A stretch of 64,000 nt of DNA from CAWEQW01 sp963811365 (GTDB taxonomy: Bacteria; Actinomycetota; Actinomycetes; Propionibacteriales; Nocardioidaceae), in contig CAWEQW010000003.1 in assembly GCA_963811365.1 (NCBI GenBank), positions 124,001-188,000 of the forward strand. The letters run 5' to 3'. The position numbers and the translations under genes were made by a program. Within the stretch, counting starts at the first letter, position 1, and the number at the start of each line of letters is the position of its first letter. Below the pieces are notes generated by a model. It had not been told where the DNA came from and made no database searches. It worked only from the letters and a program-made list of their open reading frames with translations. Positions 56,231-64,000 of this stretch are shown piece by piece.

Positions 56231-56633
56231 TCGGTCGCGGCTGGTTGAGCAGATGAGCCCTCGCGAGGCTGATCCGCACCTATTCCCGAAGTATTCGCGG
56301 CTGCCTCCTGCTGATCCCGCATGGGCATGCGCGTCCCACGGTCCAGCCGACGCTGCTGGAGGCGCCGCCGGCGAAGCCACGCGACCCAGTTCGGAGCCGT
56401 AGAGCCGAACGATGAGGGGTGTCGCGGGGGAGCGGCATGGGAGATCCCTACCCGCCGGACCGGAGCGGCCCTTGGCCGTCAATGATCGGAGTCCCCAAAC
56501 TAGAGAGTCTCCGGACAAGCCGGGGGGATCCAGCCGGAGGCCCCCGACGCGACTGACTGCCCTGCGGTTGCGCTGCGGCGGAAATGAGATCGGACGGGGT
56601 GCTGACGGCTCGGAAGGGTCCTACGCTGCGGTG

Positions 56634-57476
56634 ATGGTGGAACGAACTCCCTTCACGGTTGTCGCGGGGTCCGGTGAGCTTTCCGGGTGGCTTGCCGGCG
56701 CCGGACCGCGGGTCCTGGCCCTCCATGGGGGTCCGGGGATGAGTTTCGACTATCTCGACGACGCGGTGGCGGAGCTCGTCGTCGGTTACCGAGTGGCCAC
56801 GTACCAGCAGCGTGGTCTGGCTCCGTCGACGGAGCGGGGCGAGTTCACGATCGCTGAGGCGGTGGCCGACATCGCGGCTGTTCTCGACGGCCTGGGGTGG
56901 GACACGGCCTATCTGATGGGCCATTCGTGGGGCGGCCACCTGGCGTTCCATGCTGCGGCGGCCATCCCGGAGCGACTCGCGGGCGTGTTGTCAGTTGACC
57001 CCCTCGGCGCCGTCGGCGACGGCGGAGGAGCGGCCTTCGGGGCCGAGATGCTCGCCCGGGTACCCGAAGCGTCCCGTGACCGTGCCCTCGCGCTGGACCA
57101 GAAGGACACAGCGGGCGAGGCGACGCCGGAGGAGGCTCACGAGGCGTTCTCCTTGTTCTGGGGGTCCTACTTCGCCGATCCTCCGGCCGCTCCGTCGATG
57201 CCGCGCGTCGAGTTCTCGGAGCCGGCCAGCCAGGGGCTGTGGACGGACGTGATGGTCCGCCTGCCCGAGTTGGAGGCCTCTCTGTCATCGGTTCGAGTGC
57301 CGGTCGGCGTGCTCGTGGGCGAGCTGAGCCCGATGCCGACCAGCGCGGGAGTCGAGAGTGCCGAGCGGATCCCGGGCGCCTGGTGGCACATCGAGCGGGG
57401 AGCCGGACACTTCGTCTGGTACGAGTCGCCCGGGTGTCTCCGTGCAGCCCTGGACCGGCTCGTGGCGGGCGCGTGA
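56634..57476 (+). CDS. Alpha/beta hydrolase, proline iminopeptidase-like
   Basis: 280 residues from the ATG at 56634. Oxyanion motif LHGGPG, nucleophile elbow GHSWGG (Ser near residue 97) and the C-terminal GAGHFVWYE histidine support an active hydrolase of the S33 peptidase-like group; the substrate is unknown. TACGCT at 56622-56627 ends 6 bases before the ATG with no ribosome-binding site, suggesting a leaderless mRNA. It is the first intact gene past the tRNA-Pro repeats. Confidence 0.8.
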   Translation: MVERTPFTVVAGSGELSGWLAGAGPRVLALHGGPGMSFDYLDDAVAELVVGYRVATYQQRGLAPSTERGEFTIAEAVADIAAVLDGLGWDTAYLMGHSWGGHLAFHAAAAIPERLAGVLSVDPLGAVGDGGGAAFGAEMLARVPEASRDRALALDQKDTAGEATPEEAHEAFSLFWGSYFADPPAAPSMPRVEFSEPASQGLWTDVMVRLPELEASLSSVRVPVGVLVGELSPMPTSAGVESAERIPGAWWHIERGAGHFVWYESPGCLRAALDRLVAGA

Positions 57477-57528
57477 GGTCTGGCGAGCCGGTCCGCGACC
57501 GCGACACTCGTAGCCACAGCCGCGCGAG

Positions 57529-57852
57529 TCAGTGGCTCGACTGAGCGCGCCTGGCGTACTCCTCGAGGATCTGGAGCTCCGCCGTCGTCCAGTCTCCGAA
57601 GGTGCCCGGGCTGCCTGCGAACCAAGGGGCGGACGAGAGGGCCGACTCGGGGTTGAGAACGGCGCGCACGACGCTCGCCACGAGGATGGCAGCCAGGTCG
57701 GGCTCGACGCCTTCGGGTGTGAACCCGGCTCCGCGCGTGTAGGTGCGCATCCGCTCGGTCGCCCTGTGAACGAGGCTCGTCACTTCACCGGGAGGGATCG
57801 GCGGCTCGCCGAGGAGCAGAAGGACGTCGCGTGCTGTGGGAAGCTCGTGCAT
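57529..57852 (-). CDS. Phage head-tail connector-like small protein
   Basis: 107 residues from the ATG at 57852. A GTG at 57879 would extend it but falls inside the promoter motif described for this region. The pattern LGEPPIPPGEVTSLVHRATE, TRGAGFTPEGVEPDLAAILVA (shortened), VLNPESAL and the end FGDWTTAELQILEEYARRA resembles gp6-like head-tail connector proteins of actinophages. No other phage genes lie beside it, so it would be an isolated remnant. A host protein of similar fold cannot be excluded. Confidence 0.5.
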   Translation of the reverse strand: MHELPTARDVLLLLGEPPIPPGEVTSLVHRATERMRTYTRGAGFTPEGVEPDLAAILVASVVRAVLNPESALSSAPWFAGSPGTFGDWTTAELQILEEYARRAQSSH

Positions 57853-57858
57853 GCGACG

Positions 57859-57904
57859 AGCGTGCGCCGGCGTGGACACGGGTCGCTTCAGTCGCTCGAC
57901 TGAT
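57859..57904 (-). promoter_or_regulatory. Regulon motif copy 1 (before the connector-like gene)
   Basis: On the minus strand CAGTCG-AG-CGACTG (a perfect 6+6 dyad) is followed by AAG. After 21 bases comes CACGCT, a weak -10 (57864-57859), which would start transcription at the ATG at 57852. Confidence 0.5.
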
Positions 57905-57920
57905 CTGGTGCGACATCACG

Positions 57921-57953
57921 AGGCGCTCCGGCCGGGACCCGGCCGGAGCGCCT
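57921..57953 (-). terminator. Terminator of the secreted hydrolase gene
   Basis: Perfect 15-bp inverted repeat AGGCGCTCCGGCCGG / CCGGCCGGAGCGCCT with a 3-base loop, 23 bases past the stop of the minus-strand hydrolase and before the next promoter. Confidence 0.8.
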
Positions 57954-57975
57954 CCTCCTCTTCAGGAGCTCGCTG

Positions 57976-58854
57976 TCAGCTGGTGCGCGCGGCCACCCTC
58001 TCGATGAGGCCGACGACACGTCCGGGGTGGGAGATCATCACGTCGTGGGCCGAGTGCACCGTGCAGATGCGCGCGCCGGCTCGTTGGGCCATGAAGCGCT
58101 GTCCGCCGGGGGAGATGGCGCGGTCGTCCAGGGTGATCAGGTCCCAGCTCGGCAGCGTCTTCCAGGCCGGGGCCGCTGAGGGCTCGGTGAAGGCGAAGGC
58201 GGAGAGCGGCCGCTGGGCTGCGGCCATCACCGAGGCGGTCGCCTTCGTCTGGTCACCGGCGAAGACCTGCCGGAAGAGGTCCGTGCGGATGTAGAGGTCG
58301 GCGTCCTGGCCGCCAGGAGCGGCTGGGTTGACGGCGGGACGGATCGTGAGCGCCTGCTGGGTCAGCAGGGAGCCGGGATAGGTCTGCGGGTCGTACGACG
58401 TCGCGACGCTGTCGCCTTCGTCGGGGATGAACGCCGCGAGGTAGACCAGGGCGACCACGTTGCTGGCGCCGCGCGCGGCGTTGGTGATCACCGCGCCGCC
58501 GTAGGAGTGACCGACCAGGATGACGGGTCCTGGGATGGTGGCCAGGATCGACCGGATGTAGTCGGCGTCGGCGGTGAGACCGCGCAAGGGGTCTGCGGGG
58601 GCGAGCACGGGGTAGCCGTCCGCTTGGAGCCGGGCGATCTCGGCGCTGAAACCGCTGGCGTCCGCGAAGGCACCGTGGACGAGCACGACGGTCGGCTTCT
58701 GAGCTGAGTCGGCCGCTGTGCTGTGCCAGGCAAGGGGGCTGGAGGTCGCTGACGCCGCGGAACTACCGGCAGCGCAGAGAGCTGTCAGGGCGAGGACGGC
58801 GAGCGCGGCGGTCGCCTTGGATCGTGGCCGTTGCATCGGGTTTCGGACGGACAT
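57976..58854 (-). CDS. Secreted alpha/beta hydrolase (EstC-like esterase)
   Basis: 292 residues from the ATG at 58854 with GGAAG upstream. N-terminal Arg-rich start and hydrophobic segment (AALAVLALTALCAAG) ending in A-S-A form a secretion signal. VVLVHGAFADASGF, the nucleophile elbow VGHSYGGAVI and a late SAHDVMISHPGRV provide Ser, acid and His candidates. Such esterases act on small esters or lactones; the substrate is unknown. The upstream region carries the regulon motif. Confidence 0.85.
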   Translation of the reverse strand: MSVRNPMQRPRSKATAALAVLALTALCAAGSSAASATSSPLAWHSTAADSAQKPTVVLVHGAFADASGFSAEIARLQADGYPVLAPADPLRGLTADADYIRSILATIPGPVILVGHSYGGAVITNAARGASNVVALVYLAAFIPDEGDSVATSYDPQTYPGSLLTQQALTIRPAVNPAAPGGQDADLYIRTDLFRQVFAGDQTKATASVMAAAQRPLSAFAFTEPSAAPAWKTLPSWDLITLDDRAISPGGQRFMAQRAGARICTVHSAHDVMISHPGRVVGLIERVAARTS

Positions 58855-58891
58855 GGTGGGTCTTCCTTTCACAGGCGACTGGGTGATCCGC

Positions 58892-58935
58892 ACGCTAGGC
58901 ACCGGGATGCTCGGGTGCTTCAGTCGGTTGACTGC
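58892..58935 (-). promoter_or_regulatory. Regulon motif copy 2 with TAGCGT -10 (secreted hydrolase)
   Basis: Minus strand: GCAGTCAACCGACTGAAG, 20 bases, TAGCGT (58897-58892). About 30 bases of leader with a ribosome-binding site then lead to the ATG at 58854. Confidence 0.65.
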
Positions 58936-58972
58936 GCCGGCGTCGCCTTCCGCGCGTCCGCCTGATGCGCGC

Positions 58973-60469
58973 TCACTCCGTGCGTGGGTCGGACCGTCGG
59001 ATCCACGCGGCCGAGACAGCTGCGCCAGCGGCCAGGAGCGCGGCGCACACCAGCATCGAGGTCCGGAAGCCGGACGCGAACAGCTGCGGCTCCGAGATGG
59101 CGTCACCGGTGATGCCGGCGGCCACCGGCACGGCTGCAATCGCCAGGAGCGACCCGGTCCGAGCCACCGCATTGTTGACGCCGGAGGCGACCCCGGCATG
59201 CGACGTGGGCAGGGACGACAGTGCCGTCGATGTCAGCGGCGCCACCATCGTCGCCAGACCCAGCCCGAACACGATCACGGCCGGCAGTACGTCGGTCACG
59301 TAGTCGCAACCCGCCGTGACCCGGAGCGACAGAAGGACGCCGAGCCCGCACACGAGTGGTCCCACGGTCATCTGCGGGCGGGGGCCGATCCTCTGGGTCA
59401 CCCGACCACTGAGCCGCGACAGGCTCAAGGTGATCAGCGTGACCGGGATGACGGACGACCCCGCCGCGAGCGGACTCCACCCCGCGACCACTTGCAGCTG
59501 TAGGACGAGAAGGAAGAAGAACACGCCGATGGCGCCGTACACCAAGAACGTCGCCGCGTTCGCGGCGCTGAACTGCCGGATGCGGAACAGACCCAGCGGG
59601 AGCAACGGATCACGGCTCGAAGCCTCGATCTTGAGGAAGGCCACGAGTCCGGCACCCGCCAGCAGCCCCGCTCCAAGAAGGGCGAGCGACTGCCCAGGCG
59701 AGCGCGCCTCCATGAGTCCGTAGGTGACGCCGCCCAGGAAGAGCACCGTGGCCGCCGCCCCCAGCCAGTCCAGGTGCCGAGGATCGCTCGTCTCGTCGCG
59801 AGACTCAGGCATGTGCCGCAGCGCGACCATCACGACGGCAGCCGCGACAGGAAGGTTGACGACGAACACCCATCGCCAGCTGCCCAACCCGAGGAGCCAC
59901 CCGCCAGCGAAGGGGGCGAGAGCGCCAGCGACGCCGCTGAAGCCCGCCCACGTGCCGACCGCGGCCGCGCGGTCCGCAGGCCTGAACACGGCCTCGATCA
60001 CGGCGAGCGAAGCCGGGGTGAGCAGCGCGCCGCCGATGCCCTGCAGGACCCGGGCTGCGACCAGCACCTGCACCGTCGGGGCGACCGCGCACAACAGGGA
60101 GGCCGCGGTGAACCACGTCGTACCCACCAGGAACATCCGGCGTCGCCCGAAGCGGTCGCCTGCTACCCCACCCAGCAGGATGAGGGACGCGAGCGGGATC
60201 GTGTAGCCGGTGATGGTCCACTGGAGGTCGGCGAACGACGCGTCGAGGTTGTGCCCGATCGCTGGAAGGGCGATCGTGACCACGGTCGCGTCGATGCCGG
60301 CGAGGGCCGAGCCGAGAATGGTGGCCACGACCACCCACCGACCGGCGGGCGATGCCAAGACGAGGCCGTGAGCACTCGGCGTCCCGATCGGGGAGTAGCG
60401 GTCTCCCGCGGCCGACGGAGGTCCCGATGGAGGCTGGTGTGACTTCTTCGGCGTGGTCGACCCGGACAT
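58973..60469 (-). CDS. MFS transporter, EmrB/QacA drug-exporter type
   Basis: 498 residues, mostly hydrophobic, with about 14 membrane segments after a 45-residue cytoplasmic lead. Motif A GDRFGRRRMFL, motif C-like AGFSGVAGALAPFAGGWL and the early LAGIDATVVTIALPAI (motif D1 type) place it in the DHA2 proton-antiport drug exporters. Substrate unknown. TAGATT ends 6 bases before the ATG, so the mRNA is probably leaderless. Divergent from the broken hydrolase at 60617, each side with its own motif copy. Confidence 0.88.
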   Translation of the reverse strand: MSGSTTPKKSHQPPSGPPSAAGDRYSPIGTPSAHGLVLASPAGRWVVVATILGSALAGIDATVVTIALPAIGHNLDASFADLQWTITGYTIPLASLILLGGVAGDRFGRRRMFLVGTTWFTAASLLCAVAPTVQVLVAARVLQGIGGALLTPASLAVIEAVFRPADRAAAVGTWAGFSGVAGALAPFAGGWLLGLGSWRWVFVVNLPVAAAVVMVALRHMPESRDETSDPRHLDWLGAAATVLFLGGVTYGLMEARSPGQSLALLGAGLLAGAGLVAFLKIEASSRDPLLPLGLFRIRQFSAANAATFLVYGAIGVFFFLLVLQLQVVAGWSPLAAGSSVIPVTLITLSLSRLSGRVTQRIGPRPQMTVGPLVCGLGVLLSLRVTAGCDYVTDVLPAVIVFGLGLATMVAPLTSTALSSLPTSHAGVASGVNNAVARTGSLLAIAAVPVAAGITGDAISEPQLFASGFRTSMLVCAALLAAGAAVSAAWIRRSDPRTE

Positions 60470-60475
60470 GACCGG

Positions 60476-60520
60476 AATCTAGGTAGGTCCGCGTTCCGCG
60501 CGCTTGCGTCGGATGACTGC
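60476..60520 (-). promoter_or_regulatory. Regulon motif copy 3 with TAGATT -10 (MFS exporter)
   Basis: Minus strand: GCAGTCATCCGACGCAAG, 21 bases, TAGATT (60481-60476), then 6 bases to the ATG at 60469. The right half-site is less perfect than in the other copies. Confidence 0.55.
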
Positions 60521-60537
60521 ACCGGAGCGGGGCCGAT

Positions 60538-60555
60538 GCAGTCACCTGACCGAAG
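60538..60555 (+). promoter_or_regulatory. Regulon motif copy 4 (broken hydrolase and NDH-2)
   Basis: GCAGTCACCTGACCGAAG on the plus strand, 18 bases from copy 3 on the other strand. No clean TANNNT lies 20-21 bases on (TGGAGC is the nearest), so the promoter itself may be weakened. Confidence 0.5.
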
Positions 60556-60616
60556 CAGAGTGGTCGAACCGGCTTGGAGCATGTCAACGACCGATCGTCG
60601 AGCTCCGGAGGCCGCC

Positions 60617-61433
60617 ATGAGCGAGCACCGTCCCCCTGTCGTCTTCATCCACGGTCTGTGGATCCACGCCACCTCCTGGCACCCCTGGGTCGAACTCTTC
60701 GACCAGGTCGGCTACCAGGCGCACGCGCCGGGCTGGCCCGGTGTCGCGGGCCACGGTCGCCGAGGCCCGGGAACACCCGGAGGAGATCGCCAACCGCGGC
60801 ATCGACGACGTCGTGGACCACTACTCGCCTACTTCGAGACCCTGCCGACCAAGCCGACGTGATCGGGCACTCGTTCGGCGGCATGATCACCGAGAAGCTC
60901 CTGGGCATGAACGCCGCGGCCGCCGGCATCGCCATCGACGCCGCCCAGATCAAAGGCGTGCTGCCGTCCCACTCTCCTCCTTGCGGTCGACGCTGCCGGT
61001 CTTCAAGAACCCGGCCAACAAGCACAAGGCCGTGTCGCTCAGCAGTGAGCAGTTCCGCTACGCCTTCGGCAACGCCGTGCCCGAGGAGGAGTCCATGTCA
61101 CTGTTTGAGCAGTGGGCCATCCCGGCACCCGGCAGGCCGTTGTTCGAGGCGGCCGCGGCCAACTTCTCGCCGCACTCCCCGGCCGCCGTGGACACCGAGA
61201 ACGACGACCGTGGGCCGCTGCTGCTGATCATGGGTGGTCAGGACCACACCGTGCCCGAGGCGATCACCAAGTCCACCCTCAAGCAGTACCGGCGCTCCTA
61301 CGCCGTCACGGATCTGCTCGAGTTCAAGGACCGCGGGCACTCGCTGACGATCGACAGCGGCTGGCGAGAGGTCGCGGACTCCTGCCTGGAGTGGCTGGAG
61401 AAGCAGGGGCTGAACCCCGCTCCCGCCACGTGA
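60617..61433 (+). pseudogene. Alpha/beta hydrolase, multiply frameshifted
   Basis: ATG at 60617 has CGGAGG 5 bases upstream. Successive frames give the start VVFIHGLWIHATSWHPWVEL, then ATVAEAREHPEEIANRGIDD, YFETLPTKP, the nucleophile elbow DVIGHSFGGMITEKLLG, STLPVFKNPANKHKAVSLS and the tail FKDRGHSLTIDSGW with the catalytic His. Together they make a normal hydrolase of about 270 residues. Indels lie near 60750, 60830, 60857 and 60975. Not functional as written unless these are sequencing errors. Confidence 0.75.
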
Positions 61434-61467
61434 GCGAGGTCGACGTCGTGACGTTCGGAGGACTCAC

Positions 61468-62823
61468 ATGACGGGCACGGCACTGACTCGGCACCGCGTG
61501 GTGGTCATCGGAGGCGGGTTCGGAGGCTTGTTCGCCACCCAGGCTCTGCGCCGGGGAGCGGTGGACGTCGTCCTGGTCGACCGGACAGGCCACCACCTGT
61601 TCCAGCCGCTCCTCTACCAGGTCGCGACCGGGATCCTCTCCGAGGGACAGATCACCCGCCCACTGCGCGACGTGCTGGCCAAGCAGGGGAATGCCCGCGT
61701 CGTCGTCGGTGAGGTGACCGACGTCGACCTTCACGGCCACACCGTCACGGTGAGTGCCTTCGGGCGACGCTCCCCGGTCTCCTACGACAGCCTCATCGTC
61801 GCGGCCGGGGCCGGGTACTCCTACTTCGGCAACGACGACTTCGTCCGACATGCCCCGGGCCTGAAGTCCGTCGACGACGCCCTCGAGATCCGGGCCCGGA
61901 TCTTCTCGGCGTTCGAGCGTGCGGAAGCCGCTGTCGACGAGCGCGAGCGGCTCAGGCATCTCACCTTCGCGGTGATCGGGGGAGGGCCGACCGGGATCGA
62001 GATGGCCGGCCAGATCCGCGACCTCGCCCGGGGCAGCCTGACGCGCAACTTCGCGACGATCGACCCACGGGACGCGACCGTCGTCCTGCTGGAGGCGGCG
62101 CCGTTCCTCCTGCCGAGCTATGGGCGGAGGCTGTCGCTTCGGACCCTGCACACGTTGCAGGGCGTCGGCGTGGACGTCCGCCTCGAGGCGAGGGTCACCG
62201 ACGTGGACGAGGCCTCCGTGGTCTACGAACGCGGTGGCCGCGAGCAACGCATCGAGGCGACGACGAAGGTGTGGGCCGCGGGAGTGTCCGCCGGATCGCT
62301 GGCACGAACCCTGACCCGGCAGACGGACGTCGATCGCAACCGGGCGGGCCAGCTGGTCCTGCAGCCCGACTGCACCCTGCCCGGCCATCCCGAGGTGTTC
62401 GTGGTGGGTGACCTGATGAGCACACCCGGGATCCCCGGAGTGGCGCAGCTCGCGATCCAGAGCGGCCGCTTCGCCGCCCGCTGCATCCGGCGACGCCTCG
62501 ACGGGGACCTGGAGGTGCGCCGCTTCGTCTACCGCGACAAGGGCTCGCTGGCCACGATCGCGAGGTTCCGCGCCGTGGCCACGATCCGGGGCCACGGGTT
62601 CTCGGGCCTGCCGGCTTGGCTGTTCTGGCTCGTGGTCCACCTCTGGACGATCATGGGCTTCGGGCGACGCCTCTCGGTCCTGCTGCGGTGGTCCTTCGCC
62701 TTCACGGCCGACCGACGTCCCGAGCGTGTCGCCACGATGCGGCAGGCGCAATGGCCCCTGGAACCCGACGCCGCCGCCGCTGCTGCCCTCGACGCGGCCG
62801 ACGACCAGCGCAGCAGCGCATGA
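61468..62823 (+). CDS. Type II NADH dehydrogenase (NDH-2)
   Basis: 451 residues. FAD-binding GGGFGGLFA near the N-terminus, HLFQPLLYQVATGIL, and the NADH-binding VIGGGPTGIEMAGQI around residue 170; VFVVGDLMS closes the FAD domain. The C-terminus has a hydrophobic segment (LPAWLFWLVVHLWTIMGF) for membrane attachment. It passes electrons from NADH to quinone without pumping protons. 34 bases behind the broken hydrolase and probably co-transcribed. Confidence 0.9.
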   Translation: MTGTALTRHRVVVIGGGFGGLFATQALRRGAVDVVLVDRTGHHLFQPLLYQVATGILSEGQITRPLRDVLAKQGNARVVVGEVTDVDLHGHTVTVSAFGRRSPVSYDSLIVAAGAGYSYFGNDDFVRHAPGLKSVDDALEIRARIFSAFERAEAAVDERERLRHLTFAVIGGGPTGIEMAGQIRDLARGSLTRNFATIDPRDATVVLLEAAPFLLPSYGRRLSLRTLHTLQGVGVDVRLEARVTDVDEASVVYERGGREQRIEATTKVWAAGVSAGSLARTLTRQTDVDRNRAGQLVLQPDCTLPGHPEVFVVGDLMSTPGIPGVAQLAIQSGRFAARCIRRRLDGDLEVRRFVYRDKGSLATIARFRAVATIRGHGFSGLPAWLFWLVVHLWTIMGFGRRLSVLLRWSFAFTADRRPERVATMRQAQWPLEPDAAAAAALDAADDQRSSA

Positions 62824-62855
62824 CCGAGCAGAGCCCCCACAACGACGTCCCGTCA

Positions 62856-62900
62856 GCAGTCACCTGACCCAAGACCGCACGAGCGCCACGCACCTAGCGT
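62856..62900 (+). promoter_or_regulatory. Regulon motif copy 5 with TAGCGT -10 (small membrane protein)
   Basis: GCAGTCACCTGACCCAAG at 62856-62873, 21 bases, TAGCGT at 62895-62900. AGGAGGAG (62921-62928) and the ATG at 62932 follow. Confidence 0.65.
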
Positions 62901-62931
62901 CGCGAACACCCAAGAACCTCAGGAGGAGACC

Positions 62932-63312
62932 ATGGCACTGATCCTCGTTGTCCTCGCCGGCGTCGGGATCGTCACCGCCTTCGTGCTCTCGCTCAGCTGG
63001 TTCGCGCGCAGGCTCGAGGACGACAACGGACACCTCGACGACGGAGCGTCGCCGGCGTTGCGCTACCGAGTGCCCGTCGGCGTCGACGCAGCGGCGGCCG
63101 TGGTGAGCCTGCACCACCAGGGGTACCAGGTGACGACGCGCTACGAGCACGGTGAGACCGACCTGTACATCGGCACCGTGACGGGAGACAGCGGTGAGCG
63201 GGAGGTGATCCGCGCCCTGATCTACAACGCCGGCGCGGCCGAACACGAGGACTGGCATCAGCCGGCCCGCGTCTGGCACCCCGACTCCGTGTTTTTCGCG
63301 GACGAGGCGTGA
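62932..63312 (+). CDS. Small membrane-anchored protein of unknown function
   Basis: 126 residues behind a strong AGGAGGAG site. One N-terminal membrane segment (LILVVLAGVGIVTAFVLSL) is followed by a soluble domain of about 100 residues (YRVPVGVDAAAAVVSLHHQGYQVTTRY, then EREVIRALIYNAG; shortened), probably cytoplasmic given the RR after the segment. I do not recognise the family. It has its own regulon-type promoter and sits between NDH-2 and the catalase-like gene. Confidence 0.7.
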   Translation: MALILVVLAGVGIVTAFVLSLSWFARRLEDDNGHLDDGASPALRYRVPVGVDAAAAVVSLHHQGYQVTTRYEHGETDLYIGTVTGDSGEREVIRALIYNAGAAEHEDWHQPARVWHPDSVFFADEA

Positions 63313-63324
63313 GCGCCGGCGATT

Positions 63325-63367
63325 GCGTCAGGTGACCGAAGCCCCGCGCCAGTCCCGTCCCTAGCGT
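63325..63367 (+). promoter_or_regulatory. Regulon motif copy 6 with TAGCGT -10 (catalase-type peroxidase)
   Basis: GCGTCAGGTGACCGAAG at 63325-63341, 20 bases, TAGCGT at 63362-63367, then a leader of about 40 bases with GGAG before the ATG at 63415. Confidence 0.65.
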
Positions 63368-63414
63368 GAAGCGGGACCCTCACCACCCATCCAGACCACC
63401 ATCGGAGACACGAC

Positions 63415-64000
63415 ATGACCACGACCACCGACACCATCCAGACCGAGACGTCACCTGCCACCGACCAGTACGGCCGAGTCCTCGACAACCTCGACGCCAA
63501 CTTCGGCGTCGCCCCACGACGTCGTGCCGCCCACGCCAAGGGCGTCGTCGTCACCGGGTTCTTCAGCCCCACGGCGGAGGCCTCGCAGGTGACCCGCGCC
63601 GGCCACCTCACTGGCACTCGGACTCCGGTGGTCGCCCGCTTCTCCAGCTTCCCGGGGGGCGCAGACCACCCCGACACCGCACCGGATCCAACCCCCGCGG
63701 GCTCGCCGTCCAGTTCCGGCTCGGCAACGGCGCGACCACCGACCTGCTCGCCCACTCCATCAACGGGTTCCCTGGCCGCACCGTCGAGGACTTCGCCGAC
63801 TTCCTCGCCGCGATCGCCCCAGGTGGACCCGGCCCGGAGGGCTACCTGGCGACCCATCCTGCAGCTGCGGCCTTCGTGCAGGCCATCCAGGGTCACGGCG
63901 TACCCGCCAGCTTCGCCACCTTGAGCTACTGGCCCGTCAACGCCTTCTGCTTCCAGGCTCCGGACGGCACCGAGAGCATCGGCCGGTACGAGTGGGTGCC
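63415..64000 (+). pseudogene. Catalase-family peroxidase (SrpA-like), frameshifted and cut by the window end
   Basis: The ATG at 63415 starts an SrpA-like small catalase: RVLDNLDANFGVAPRRRAAHAKGVVVTGFF (shortened), VARFSSFPGGADHPDTAPD. One base is missing near 63687, after which the expected NPRGLAVQFRLGNGATTDLL, INGFPGRTVEDFADFLAAI and FATLSYWPVNAFCFQ run in the next frame to the window edge. The haem-ligand region lies outside. Either a broken gene or a single sequencing error. Confidence 0.75.

Noticed and set aside
56184..56402. 72-codon plus-strand frame after the IS element
   Set aside because: No start signal, no family resemblance, and it begins inside the degenerate tRNA repeat.

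Overview
The window is high-GC actinobacterial chromosome, most consistent with the Nocardioidaceae (Nocardioides-like). Evidence: GTG/TTG starts and 4-base ATGA/GTGA gene overlaps throughout, 16S-23S-5S operons without spacer tRNAs, and a gene order (arg cluster, mpg, tyrS, tlyA, nadK, recN, steA-steB, pyrG, Nudix, xerD, parA, scpA-scpB, pseudouridine synthase, cmk, der) that matches from memory the same neighbourhood in Mycobacterium. No database search was run.

Layout. 1-91 is the first codons of a secreted protein leaving the window. 330-9078 is a complete arginine operon, argCJBDFRGH, with a candidate ArgR operator over the argC start. It is followed by an alkyladenine DNA glycosylase, a serine beta-lactamase-like hydrolase and tyrS. 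12.6-13.0 kb holds a decayed FMN-dependent hydroxy-acid dehydrogenase. 13.15-25.5 kb carries two complete rRNA operons in direct tandem, each with two promoters, a conserved leader and a terminator, separated only by a frameshifted TPR-type gene. 25.6-32.2 kb: an SSB-like protein, a DUF1015 protein (minus), a HAD phosphatase, a small protein, tlyA, nadK and recN. 32.2-37.5 kb: a four-gene dipeptide-type ABC transporter. 37.6-44.4 kb: steA, steB, pyrG, Nudix, ald, xerD. 44.6-48.2 kb: parA, a small protein, scpA, scpB and a pseudouridine synthase (chromosome partition and condensin). 48.25-51.8 kb: aroH, tyrA, cmk, der. 51.8-54.5 kb: a PQQ-repeat lipoprotein and an HNH (13E12-type) protein whose start lies in a perfect LexA box.

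54.6-64 kb is accessory. It starts at a tRNA-Pro whose 3' end is repeated in degenerate form 1.5 kb downstream, with a broken IS256-type transposase between the copies and a phage connector-like gene nearby. Beyond it lie alpha/beta hydrolases, an MFS exporter, an NDH-2, a small membrane protein and a catalase-type peroxidase. Several of these genes are frameshifted.

The most interesting signal is a recurring promoter in this last part. A dyad close to CAGTCR-N2-YGACYG is followed by AAG and, about 20-21 bases on, a TAGCGT-like -10. It precedes five or six transcription units on both strands and suggests a small undescribed regulon of detoxification or redox genes.
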